DNA of 64,000 nt. It comes from Yamagishiella unicocca. Its lineage: Eukaryota > Chlorophyta > Chlorophyceae > Chlamydomonadales > Volvocaceae. The position numbers and the translations under genes were made by a program. The stretch's first letter is position 1. The number at the start of each line of letters is the position of its first letter. A model generated the notes under the pieces. The model made no database searches. It saw only the letters and a list, made by a program, of their open reading frames with translations, and had not been told where the DNA came from. The stretch covers positions 1-64,000 of the forward strand of contig BDSL01000070.1 of NCBI GenBank assembly GCA_003116995.1, written 5' to 3'. Of this stretch, positions 11,718-22,211 are shown one piece after another.

Positions 11718-12215
11718 CACCCGAGACCAAACCGCTGCCCAGCGTCCTGCTCGCCAGCGACCCCGCGGGCATCACGGCCGACCGTTGCAGCCAACTGTCT
11801 CGAGCCGCTGGTGGGTGTATGTGTGCGCTGCGCTGGGTTGGGGGTTGGCGGGCAGCAGCACTGCCGCGGTCTGTCGTGCCTGCTGTCTGCGGGGCGCTGG
11901 GGTGCACTGCCAGCTCTCGCTGGCCATGACCCCTTGTCACCCACCTCGTTTCCGTAATGACTGGTTGGCATCACCACCAAACCCGTGTCTGCTGCCTCCG
12001 CGGTCCCACGGCCCTCGTCGCCAGCCTCGAGCTCTCGACCCTACGCATCCTCACCCCCCAGGCCTGGTGTACTTCGGCATTCGTAACGGGGCGGGCTGCC
12101 TGGGTGGTAACGACCTCAGCCGCGCCGTGTCGCTGGGGGCTGCGGCCGCTTGCTTGCGGACCCGGCTTGCCGACTGGCACACTGGCCTTTGCGCTGTACA
12201 TTAACTACGTGTGCG
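11718..12215 (+). other. WSC domain 1 (two exons, one frameshift)
   Basis: Exon 11718-11810 gives a segment with LLASDPAGITADRC. It joins in phase 1 to exon 12062-12215, which gives GLVYFGIRNGAGCLGG and, after a one-base frame change near 12150, GTLAFALYINYVCG. Spacing of Cys and the YFG...GxxC core fit the WSC fold. Splice donors GTGGGT and GTAAGC and a CCCCCCAG acceptor are visible. The frame entering exon 11718 from upstream does not fit the previous exon, so the 5' join is unresolved. Confidence 0.7.
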
Positions 12216-12550
12216 GTAAGCGGTGGGTGGGAAGGGGGTGGCGAGAAGACCCGTCTGTGCGGCCCGGGAGACGGGGGAGACAAACTGGGACAAGGTTGGT
12301 GTGGACGCGGCCCGTCGGCGCTGTGCTAGGTGGGGGGAAGCACAAACAGCTGACCGAGTTCGCGTTATCTTTTCGGGCCAAATATGGATTGTGGACTGGC
12401 CATGGCAGCAGGGGCGAGGTGCGTCGAATCCCGGCCCGGCCCCGGCCCGCATACAGACCGTTACCGTGGGGACGAGGCGCTTCACCCATCCCGTCGCTCC
12501 CCCTTTGCATGTTTGCGTGCCCTCCCTGCCCCACCCCCCACATCCCACAG

Positions 12551-12848
12551 GCGGCGGCTACGTGGCTTGCTTCGCCCAGGGCTGGATTTGTACGGCGCCA
12601 CGCTGCCGTTCCGCCTGCCCAACGGCGACTCGTCCGTCGTGGCCTGCCGCAACGCCGCCGCCGCCAAGGGCTACCTGCACTACGGGCTGCAGCGGGGCGG
12701 GCAGTGCTCCGCGGGGCGGGCAGCAGCCTGGCGGCAGTGGCGCTGTCCGGTGTCAGCTCGCTGTGCAGCATGGCCTGCACGGGAGCTAGCGGCTTCACGT
12801 GCGGCAACTACATGACGTACAGCGTGTACCGCGTGGACGTCTGCGCCA
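12551..12848 (+). other. WSC domain 2 (one exon, two frameshifts)
   Basis: Begins GGGYVACFAQG, shifts frame near 12583 to LDLYGATLPFRLPNGDSSVV and ACRNAAAAKGYLHYGLQRGGQC, then shifts again near 12712 to SSLAAVALSGVSSLC and ends TYSVYRVDVCA. The C-x-A...HYGLQxGxQC core and the final YxVYRVDVC are typical of WSC domains. Donor GTGAGT follows in phase 1 and joins correctly to the exon at 14143. Confidence 0.75.
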
Positions 12849-12934
12849 GTGAGTTGTTAGTTGGCAATTGGTTGTGATGGGGCTTAGGACCGTCGGGGGT
12901 CCACCTCGCACGCTGCCTCTACCTACACCCGCAA

Positions 12935-13085
12935 CCACACCCGACCAACATACCCGCCAACACACCCGCAACCACACCCGCAACCACACCCGCCAACCAC
13001 ACCCGCCAACCACACCCGCCAACACACCTGCCAACACACCCGCCAACCACACCCGCAACCACACCCGCAACCACACCCACCGACA
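12935..13085. repeat. 12-13 bp minisatellite (AACCACACCCGC)
   Basis: Short tandem units of AACCACACCCGC and CAACACACCCGC in the intron after the second WSC exon, just upstream of dispersed element copy B. Confidence 0.85.
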
Positions 13086-13315
13086 GTGTTAAGGTGATAA
13101 GGCGACGTAGACTGTAGCCAAAGTGCAGGGATGTGCAGGAGGGGTGATGTGTGCTGGGGCCATAGGGGGGAGAGTGCCACTTGAGACACCCCCGCCCTGG
13201 CTACTGAGAAACCGCGGTGGCGACAAGAGCAGCAACCGCAACCGCAAGCATACAGCCGTAAAATAAGCTTAAAGGAAAACAAGTCCAAACTCCCGGACGC
13301 GGCCGTGAGGGTTTT

Positions 13316-13820
13316 CGGGGAACCCTACAGACGTTTTGAGGTGCATGCTGGAGAGCTTGGGTGGGGAAAAAACGGTCGTCGTATGTCGACCGTCGGCGGC
13401 TGAGCGAAATCAGCGGCGGCTAGATTAACGGAAGCGCGGACCCCTCACGACGCAAGGAAACGATTCGCGAAACCGGTTGGTTTTGGGCGCTAGCTGGAGA
13501 ACTGGAAGAGGCGGCGAGCGATGGGAGAGCGGATAGGGGGGCAAGGCCCCGACCCGCCCGAATACCGACCAGAGAGTTGCGGACGTCGTGAAGAAGCCAG
13601 GAATTACCAGACAGGGTCCGCCGGCGTCCGTGGCAGGAGGCCGGAGCCGCGCCGCCACGAGGGACTGGAGACCGCGAGGGCCTAGGCGCAGGTCCCGATG
13701 CCCGCAGACAAGAACGCAACGACTAGTAAAGAGCGAACAAAAACAGATGCCCGACCCGGCGGTGGAGCTCACCTGGCCAGGGCCCAGAGCGGGCGGCGAT
13801 GGCGGTCGACGCGAGGCATG
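13316..13820 (+). mobile_element. Dispersed element family 1, copy B
   Basis: Diverged copy of 8685-9185, in the same orientation. Shared blocks include TTTTGAGGTGCATGCTGGAGA, AACCGGTTGGTTTTGGGCGC, CGACCCGCCCGAATACCGACCAGA and ACAAGAACGCAACGACTAG. It lies in the WSC-gene intron 12849-14142, again sense to the gene. Confidence 0.8.
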
Positions 13821-15205
13821 CGGCCGTGAGGGGTGGGACGAGGCATACGGCGGCCCCGGAGGAGAGGGGGGGAGAGGCAGAAGTACCAGGGGGGAAGAAC
13901 CCGGGAAGTGTGGCGGGGCGGGGCGGCGGATGGGCGTCCGAGTTGTGTTGTCGGTTGGCGGCGCGGGTGCCGCAGGTAGGAGCTGGTCGCGCAGGCGGTC
14001 ATCGCACCTGCAGGCGCCAGCAGGCGACAGGACGTGTGGCGGGCGTGTGGGGGGAGGGAGAGAGCGGCGGGTTGAGGGGCTCGGTTCGTGCACCCGCCTG
14101 CGACCCTCCGACCCGCCTGCCTCTTGAACCCCCCCCCCTCAGGCCTGGTCGAACCGCCTACCTCGACCGCCGCGCCGCCACCCTTGACCCTCGACCTCAC
14201 CGCCACGTACGACACCGCGGTCGTGCTGGCGGACATGTTCGTGGGCCTTACGGTGCTGGAGCGCGTGCCCACCAGCAGCGCGGTGGCCTCGCCGGGGGAG
14301 CTGCTCGCGACGCAGTCTGCAGCGGGCACAGCGCTCAACATGAAGTGGGCGAGGTGAGGAGGGGGGGGTTTGTATAAAAACCGGGGAAAAAAAAACGGGG
14401 AGGGGGGGGGGAGATACCGCAGGTGCGATAGAGAGGCAGGGTGGGCAGGATGTCCCTATCGGCTGGTCTAAGTATTAGCGTATGTGTCCACTTGCCGCCC
14501 TTAGTTGCCTACCTTACGTATCGAATGGACCCTCCCTAGACCGCCTTGCAGCGCCATGCCCACACCTCCTGACACCCTTATCGCATCCACCCACCCATCC
14601 GCCATCGCCGTGAGGAGTTTCCATTTGCCCCTCCCCCTTCCCGCCCCCCTCCCCCTTCCCGCCCCCCTCCCCGTTGCACCAGCGGCGTGGTGGTTGTTAC
14701 TTCGTGGGAGGACGGCAGGACGGCCACCGTGCTGTGGGCCGACCTGGCAGTGGGCGGGGTGAGGGGCTGAATGAGTCGGGCGCTGGTATCCCACCATTGG
14801 GTCATATGGAGGTGCCGGGGTTTGTGGCTTCGGCCAGGTTTACGTGGCCAGGTGTTCCTGCGTGAGGCTGCTGCGAGGTAGGGCTGCTGCGAGGTAGGGC
14901 TGCTGCGAGGTAGGTCGCGTGCTGGGTAGTGAAGGGTCGCGAGCCGTTCGTTGCAGCACGCGCCGATGTAGTGGCCTCACCTCGCACCCTACCTCGCACG
15001 TGCCGCACTGCTGCCAGCCGCCCGCACTACCCCCCCTTGGCAACCACCTCCCTTGCAGGGGCGGCTCAGACCCCGCACCTCGGGCTTTGGGCCCTTGGGC
15101 CCCCCCTGCCGCGTGGCAGCTACAGACTTACCAAGTACGGTTCCCATCATTAAATCCCCATCCCTTACCCCCCGCGGTGACCTCGGAGCCCAAGCAGCGA
15201 TGAGG

Positions 15206-15350
15206 GCCACCGTGGCACCTGGGCAGGTGCAGGAGAGAGAGACCGCGTTACAGTGGCCGCACGACAGGCGGCAAGGGAGAGAGAGAGACCGCGTTAAGGG
15301 GCAAGGGAGAGAGAGAGAGACCGCGTTACAGTGGCAAGGGGCAAGGGGTT
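15206..15350. repeat. GAGAGA-ACCGCGTTA short repeats upstream of the tRNA
   Basis: Three copies of a GGAGAGAGAGACCGCGTTA-type unit, separated by GGCAAGG or CAGTGGC spacers. They lie between the WSC gene stop and the tRNA gene. Confidence 0.7.
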
Positions 15351-15417
15351 GACGACACCCTCGGGCAGAGCCGAAGGAGTAAGAAAAACTTGTATCTCAT
15401 CAGATGTAGTCTTTCCT

Positions 15418-15489
15418 ATCGAGATGGCGCAGCGGAAGCGTGCGGGGCTCATAACCCCGAGGTCCCAGGATCGAAACCTGGTCTCGATA
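15418..15489 (+). tRNA. Initiator tRNA-Met (CAT)
   Basis: A 72-nt cloverleaf: 7-bp acceptor stem ATCGAGA/TCTCGAT, D stem GCGC/GCGT, anticodon stem CGGGG/CCCCG with loop CTCATAA (anticodon CAT), T stem CCAGG/CCTGG, discriminator A. The A1:T72 pair and the T loop ATCGAAA (A54 instead of T) mark the eukaryotic cytosolic initiator type rather than the elongator. There is no intron and no encoded CCA. It starts all cytosolic translation. Confidence 0.95.
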
Positions 15490-15556
15490 GAGGTCATTAA
15501 CTCATGATAAATGCATATTATGTTTATATCGATGCTCCTTGGTTAATTTCCCAGCC

Positions 15557-15562
15557 TTTTTT
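15557..15562 (+). terminator. T-run, likely RNA polymerase III stop
   Basis: The first run of six T on the sense strand after the tRNA lies about 68 nt downstream of its 3' end. That is far for Pol III, but no earlier run of four or more T is present. Confidence 0.45.
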
Positions 15563-18089
15563 AGCAGCGGCGAGCTCCCTAGAGGTATGTGTGAGCGTGT
15601 GGGCGGCGGGTACCCCGAACACAGGGGCCGTGGATGGGTGCTGCGAGCCTGGTGCCCGAGGCTGTCCGCCGGGTGGTGACCGTGTTGGCGGTGTTGCCCC
15701 CTGGACAGGGTATTACGGACACGCCGTTGGTCCCAGGCACGTGGTGCTGGAATGAATGTGCCCATTTGGGGGAACTCGGTTTTCCTTCGAGCTTCGGTGG
15801 TGGCGGGAGTGTATGGGGGCGCTCGAGGACCTGTGGGTGGGCCTCCCGTCCCCATGGCGGATGGCAGCGGTGGCGAGTACGGCGGCGCCGGCGGGTACGG
15901 GCCACCCGACCACAACTGATGTGGAGGTGATGTTGGGTGCGCCCCTCGGCTGGCGGTTGGAGGGGTTGGCGCCTATTTCGGTTCAGAGTATGTCAGCTCG
16001 AGCGGCTGCGATCATGCAACTGTCGGAAACGGTGGCGGCTCGCGCGGCCGCGCATGGTCTGTTCGTTCGAGAGGCACTGGGGGGACAGCGGTGGCCGCTG
16101 AGCTGCGCCTGGCTATGAGAGGCACTTCAAGGCGCCATGGGTGGAGGCAGCATGTCGCACCTGCAGCATGTCATGCGGGTCTGGAGACCGCTGCGAAAAA
16201 TGTCCAACGGAAGCCCACCGAGCTGCCTGCGACTGGCAGTAGGGGCCTACGCCGGGGCCTGGTGCCGCTGTGCAGCGTGCGTGCTCGCTGCAGCGCGGAT
16301 AGGGAGCGCTACAGCCGGTGTCATCGATCGGTTTGCCGAGCTTGCGTGCGCCTGGGTAGGGCTGGCATTGAGCGCAGTCGGCGCCAGTTCCACGAGTACG
16401 TACGAGGCCGGCCACCGGCGCTGTGCGTGATGCGTCATGGAGGTCGCGGAGCCTAGCTAAGAAGCCGCCCCGGGGACCGGCAACGGAGCAGGGGGCTGAC
16501 AACAGAGCAGGGGGCTGCCGTTGAGTTAGCAGCGTGCTGAAAGGCCGTATCGTGCTGCGCCACATGGAACGGCGAATGGCCGAGGTGAAGGGCGACGGGA
16601 GGCAGCCATTGATGGTTCGGGGGAGGTGAGATCACAACAGGGGCGGCAGTGCGTGGTGGCGGGTTGGGGTAATTTCCGAACAGCCGCAGGCTAGGTTGAG
16701 GGAGATCGTGGAGCGAGGCCGGAGTTATGGCCGGATCTAGGCAGCCTGTCGTTTCGCAACTCGGTGAAAGGCGGGGCTACAGCAACGCCGGCGGCAGGGT
16801 CAGCAAGGAGAACACCAAAGCCCATAGACTATGGAGGCCGGAGGCGTTTGAGGTGTGCATTAAGAGGTCGATTGCGCTGCGAATGGCAATGGTGGGCCGA
16901 ATGTAGGCAGTTGGCGTGTGAGAGCGGCGGGAAGCTTTGTCAACGACCGATAGGACAGCGACGCGCCGTGTACGGATTTGTAGTACGGTAGTTGTAGGCC
17001 ATCCGTAAGCGATCTGTGGAACAGTTGTGGGCCACGTGTGAGCTGACAGTGCGGCCCTGGCGGGCGGCCAGAACTAACGGAATGACGAAAGGGTGTGTTT
17101 TAAATATGCTGAGGGTGTGTGAGCGACACCAAAGCCCCGCGAGTTGGCGCTACCAGCAGGCGGGCTGCAGGTTACCAAGCTGCAGGGTCTGCGCAGGGTC
17201 TCAAGTTCGGAACGTAATGGTGGCGCTGACAGCAGCTAGTGACCTAACCACGCAGCAAGGAGCCGGCAGGGGTGTTCTTCAAGCGCGCTGCGTCAGCAGT
17301 GTTAGTAACCGGTCAACCAATCACGAGAACCACGCTGAGGTGCGGCTCCGCTATGTACTCGGCGGCGGCTCCAACGGATTTGGTCAGGAGGGCCCTGCGG
17401 CCGGACCTGAACTGCGATTTTCGCACGTGTCCCCATCGCTGTCGAAACGAGTGGAAACGGAATTCATACGACGCAATAAATCCTCCCAGCAATAGAGGCC
17501 CTGCAGTTATGGCAACAACATACAAGCAGAAACGCAAATGCCCTGGCTCCGGAACTAGTGCCAGTGAAACGTCCGTGCCGGCGCTCGGGCGTGACACAAG
17601 AACGGGCGGACCTTTTTGCTTTGACCCCTGATTCCCTTTTCCCTTCGTTATCGCATTGCTTGGATGCCATTTCCCGCTTCAAGGTAGCGGAGGATGCGGA
17701 CGAGGATGCGCTGGCGAGCTCGCCGCCGTGTTGGCTCGGCGCGGGCTCGTGTGTTGAGTTTCCTTGGTCGGCCACGTGTTGTGTCGTGGCGCTGCAGTGG
17801 CTGGGGTGTGTGTGCTCGGCTGCTGGCATCGCGGGTTTGGGGAGCTGGGCAGAGCGCCTTTGACCGCTGGCCGCCGGTGAGGGCTTAGTACGAAGCGCGG
17901 AGGCGGCGCGCTTCAGCCGGCGGGTTCGCGATTGCGGCACCTTTGCCCTTTTTCTAGTTGCACCACCCAAGTGCGAGTGATTTGGGACGACTGCGTTGCT
18001 ATCTATGATCAGCAAATAGCTACTTGCTGATTGTAATTGGGAGAGCAGTTTCTTCGCTTGTCATACCGCAGATGACTCAAATCGGTGCT
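15563..18089. other. No recognisable gene
   Basis: Plus-strand ORFs of 100-160 codons overlap here (for example 15756-16118, 16091-16456 and 17016-17495). They change frame into each other, have no family motif and no splice pattern I trust. The stretch could be a decayed element, but I found no terminal repeats or reverse-transcriptase, integrase or transposase motifs. Confidence 0.4.
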
Positions 18090-18946
18090 TTCTCCTTACA
18101 GCGCAAAGCGACGCCCTTTTTCACAATCTCAATGTTTTGCCATCCAGAGCCGCAGCTGTCACGTAGCAGACCACTGACTCCATCCCACCGCGGAGTCAGC
18201 GTTCATGCAAAGCCTGGTGCAACCGCAGCGCGTACGACGACGACATGCAGAGGGGGCCGTCGTGGGCAACCGCACCTGTCAAAGCCGCACGAAAGGGCTG
18301 CCCTGCCAACCAATAGTAATCGGCCAGCAGTGGTCCGGGGGCAGTGAACCGGAAACACAAGCAGCAGTCCGTGAGGGTGACGACCGCACGATACGGGCCC
18401 CCAGCCCAACCGGCCAGCACATTCAAGTTGTACTGACTGTTACAGTGGGTTCCAGACCAAAAGGCAGAACCATCGGGCACATCGCCTGCCACTAAAGGAG
18501 ACGAAAGAGACAGAAACCGAACTGCACCGGAACAAAGGAAAAACACCAGAACGTTAATCGACAGCTCAAAGCCAAAACAGCAGCAGCCAGCACTCCAGGG
18601 GGAATTTGCGCTCCCCTACCAGAAACCGACCACCAACCCACATAAATGCTGTACTTCATGCCTGTCTTGTCATCATAAACAAACAACAAGCATCAGTTCA
18701 AAAAGAAAGCACAATACATGTGACCGAATACTTCCACAACAGCCGTCCAGCACTCTGGCACCTTTTCAATGCATCCTTTCATGACAATGTTGCTCTTTGA
18801 GCGTACATATCCAATCAGAGGTGACAGCATCCATATTTCCAGTCTGACTTTCATGTCGCACCAGTCTCCCCACCTGCTGCACCAGTCTCCCCATTCCTGA
18901 CCCTGTTGTGGCGATACGCAGTAATCTGACCTGCCATTGCTGCAGG
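18090..18946 (-). other. Likely 3' UTR of the G8-ShK gene
   Basis: Downstream of the TAA at 18947-18949 on the minus strand, the green-algal polyadenylation motif TGTAA occurs at 18444-18440 and again at 18100-18096. Either could end the transcript. There is no gene-like ORF on either strand. Confidence 0.5.
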
Positions 18947-21900
18947 TTACTGCCCACACCGACCACAACTACGCGCACAGTACCCATGCGCAATCAGCCA
19001 TGGCCCTTCACAGCGGCCTTCTCGCACCGTATCATCACATTGCTGTGTCCCAGGCGGAGGTAGATCCCCACACTCACTGGTCCAGCATGTATCATTCCTA
19101 TAGGCGCCAGCTATTGATGCCCCGCTGGCATCACTGCCCCTTGTGGTAAGTGGGGGAATACCAACGCTGCCGGCACACTGCCTGCAGGTGCGACGGCACC
19201 ATCCTGCAGCCTGCACCAAGTCTGAAGAACACATTCCAGCTAACCGCACCGTTTCACAGCTGCTGTTCGTGATTGGTGGCACAACGTCGGTACAAACTTC
19301 GGTGTACGGGCAACGCCCGCAGGAACCATCACAGAGGTGACCCTGCACCACCCACTCCTCACTGCACAGGCCCCGCAACACAAGTTCATCGCAACTTAGC
19401 CGGCCCCCTACTGGTGCATTGTTGGTACACAGTGCGCACTGCTGTGGCAACACTGATCTGGCGGTATGGATTGAACTTCCGCCGTCGGATAGGGGTATAT
19501 CATCGGATGCAGCAAAAACACTGTTGCTGGTGCTTCCATCACTTGAAATGGAGCCATTGGCAGGTCCGCCGATGTAGCCAAAGCTGATTGGCAGGCGGAA
19601 GACTGACTGGGTACCGCGGATGCTGTCTCGAGGGATCCCGATGCCATCATCCTCAGCGCCACCATAAGAAGCAGCGCCGAAGCCAGTGTTTCCGACTGGG
19701 GCCGCTGAGGCTGCATGAACCCATTCGAAATAGAAACCAGGCTTTGCAGCACCCAGCGGTGCTCCGGGACTTGCGATGGACGTCGAGTTCTCAAACGGGT
19801 TGAGTGCTTCCATAGAAGTTGGATTCATAACCGTCGCATCGCCGATAACATTGTTCTGCGCATTGCTGGTTGCATTGCTGGGCAGTGCCACGATCGCAGG
19901 TGTACTCTTGCTGGCAGCGACACCACAGCCGACCCTGCAATTCATCGTTGTGCCGTTAGCATGGGTTGCTGCTGCCCCGGTGTTGAGTGTAAACACTGGG
20001 CTTGAGAGAGTGGCAGCGCTAGTAATGAATTGTGCCAACTGGTACGGCGCGTACGACGCGTTTGCACCGTACATCACCCGGCTGTTGTCGCCGACAGAAG
20101 TTGCGACTTGAACGTCCAACATAATAGGGGACGATCCAGACGACAGAGTAGTCTCTGGCGCTGTGTTGATGAAATAGCCGTTCTCGCCTGCTGGGAGTGG
20201 CACAGAGGCACCGGCCTGGACTGCGAAGGACGGTAACGGTGGGGCCAGGCGTCCGTTGCTGCTACTACTATTGCTGTTACCAATACGTAACTTGGCGCTG
20301 CCAACGTTGCCAATACTCGCCGACACCACATCAGCGGCGGCATCATTCGCCGGCATGCTGTTGCCCGATTGCAGGTCACCTGGGATATCCGCTCCTGCCT
20401 GTCCATAACCGGCATCGCTTCCCGCTGTGAAACGTTGTTCACCATCGTCCGCATCCTCAGTGACAGAAGCCGCGGATATGCTTCCTTCCTTGCCGCAACG
20501 GCCGCACGTGGCCGCACAATAACCCTGACGCATCATGAAGCTGTCGCTGCACTTGCCCCACGCCGCCTGCTGCGCACAGCTGCTGTCGCCCGGAGGCTGC
20601 ACGTCGTAGCAGTTGCTGCCACCGCCGTTGCAACGGCCGCAAGTGACAGCGCAAAAGCCGTACGGCACCATGAAGCCGTCGCTGCACTTGCCCCACGCCG
20701 CTTGCTGCGCACAGCTGTAGCCGCCTGGCGGGGTGATGTCGCCGCAGGGGGGGGTGACGCCGCCGCCACCGCCGCCGCTGCAGCGGTTACATGTCGCTGC
20801 GCAATAGTTATTGACGCGGATGAAGTCGGCTGAGCATTTGCCCCAGGACGCCTGCTGGGCGCAAGTGTATCCTCCTGCAATCCATCAACCCAGGGCCAGA
20901 GAGAAAAGGAGGAATGATTAATTGCAAGATTACGAAAGGTATAGCTTACGCAACCGCCATATGCACGACGAACCAAGGCCCTGCCAGTGCGCTTCACTGC
21001 AAAGCGAACTGTATCCGCTGTAGTAAAATCCCATCCACGATACGTCTCCATCCGCCACCCCTCCACCGACCTACCCCACGCTACCCTCGAACCTTTGTTG
21101 GCCTCCGATCATCCCGTACATTTAACCACCCCCTCTAAAATAATAGTATATCATATCTCCACCCAATAACCCACCCACCAGGCGGGGGCACGTCGATGCA
21201 GCCCGGCGGGGCGGGCGGCTTCTGCTGCTGCTGCTCGCACAACCCACAGGTGGCCATGCACCAGCCGTTGAGCTTCATCCACGGCTGGGCACACTGGCCC
21301 CAGTCCATCTGCTGCTTGCACGTGTAGGTCCCTGGCGGATAGCGGGGTGGTTGGTGGTTGGGTAGGATGGTGGGTGGGGTGGGAAAGGGATGGTGCGAGG
21401 GATAGTGAGAGGAAGCAAGGCAGCGCCGGGGACAGCGCGAGTTACAACTCAGCGTCGCAGGTGAGGTTCCTGGACGTGCCAGGCAAGAGCGCCTGCCTCG
21501 TCATGGCGGGGAGGCACACTCACCGGGCGGCACGGCGACGTCCGCGCATTGGGGCGCGGGCGGGGCGGGTGGCAGCGGGTCGGGGGGAGTGCAGTAGCCG
21601 CATGTGGCGGCGCACCAGGCGCCACTCCGCAACCACTCGGCAGCACAGTTCCCAGCAGCCCGTCTCTGCGCGCAGGTGAGACCTCCTGTCAGGTGCCGCG
21701 GGTGGCAGCGCGGCGGCGGGGGTGTGTGGGAAGGGGGGGAGTAAGGAGCAAGGGGGCGAGGGAAGGGGGAGCTGAACCTGCGTTTGGTGTTTCACCGTTG
21801 TGCAGGGGATATGGGCAGAAGCAATCAGACGGTTTGGTGTAATATGTTTTGGGATGGCGCACAGCCATGCTTGTAGGGTTAGGGGGCGTGCATCCCAAAC

Positions 21901-22211
21901 CCGAGGTGCGGTTCGTCTCATGGCCTCAAGGATCCCGATGTCAATCCTTCGCCACGCCCCGCCATCCGAAACAAACCCTCGGACCTTAACAAAATCGGCC
22001 CACCCACCGACCCACCGACCCACCCATCCACCGACCCCCATCCACGCACCTGGCGGCACCTTGTCCAAACACGCCAACTGCCCCTGGACGCACACGGCGC
22101 AGCTCACAGCGCAGTAGCCCCCGATCAGCCGGACGTGCGGGTCCGTGGGTCGGCGTAGGCCGTCCGTGCCGCACAGACCCTGAGCTACCACCTGGCTGCA
22201 CGTCAAGGCGC
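18947..22211 (-). other. ShK (six-cysteine) repeat region of the large gene
   Basis: Exons 28-31 encode about eight ShK-type modules of the form C-x-D-x(2-3)-PPG...C...C...C-x3-C-x2-C, often with AQQAAWGKC and CGRC, plus one partial module at the start. Three introns fall at the same place, after the PPG of a module and all in phase 1, so those modules arose by exon duplication. A Ser/Ala/Asn-rich linker (about 400 residues, roughly 20.45-19.35 kb) separates the first five complete modules from the last three. ShK domains are disulfide-rich extracellular modules common in algal secreted proteins. Nothing here indicates a toxin. Confidence 0.85.

Larger units (their letters stand above)
7479..15153 (+). 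pseudogene. Secreted WSC / galactose-binding-like gene, several frameshifts
   Basis: Exon-like blocks on the plus strand: 7479-7684 (signal peptide starting MLQVGITFLLLAVATA, then after a frame change a DCTTPLVGHWVTLQ motif as in F5/8-type or FTP lectin domains), about 10590-10868 (second motif of that type, CSQPLAGRWLTVQ), 11467-11525, 11718-11810, 12062-12215, 12551-12848, 14143-14353, 14687-14758 and 15059-15153 (stop). From 11811 on, flanking GT/AG sites fit and the last four exons join in phase, but the coding frame must shift inside the first exon, once in the first WSC unit and twice in the second. The large genes nearby need no shifts, so decay is more likely than poor sequence, though assembly error remains possible. 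Such proteins would act at the cell wall or matrix in carbohydrate binding. Exons before 11718 are uncertain. Confidence 0.6.
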
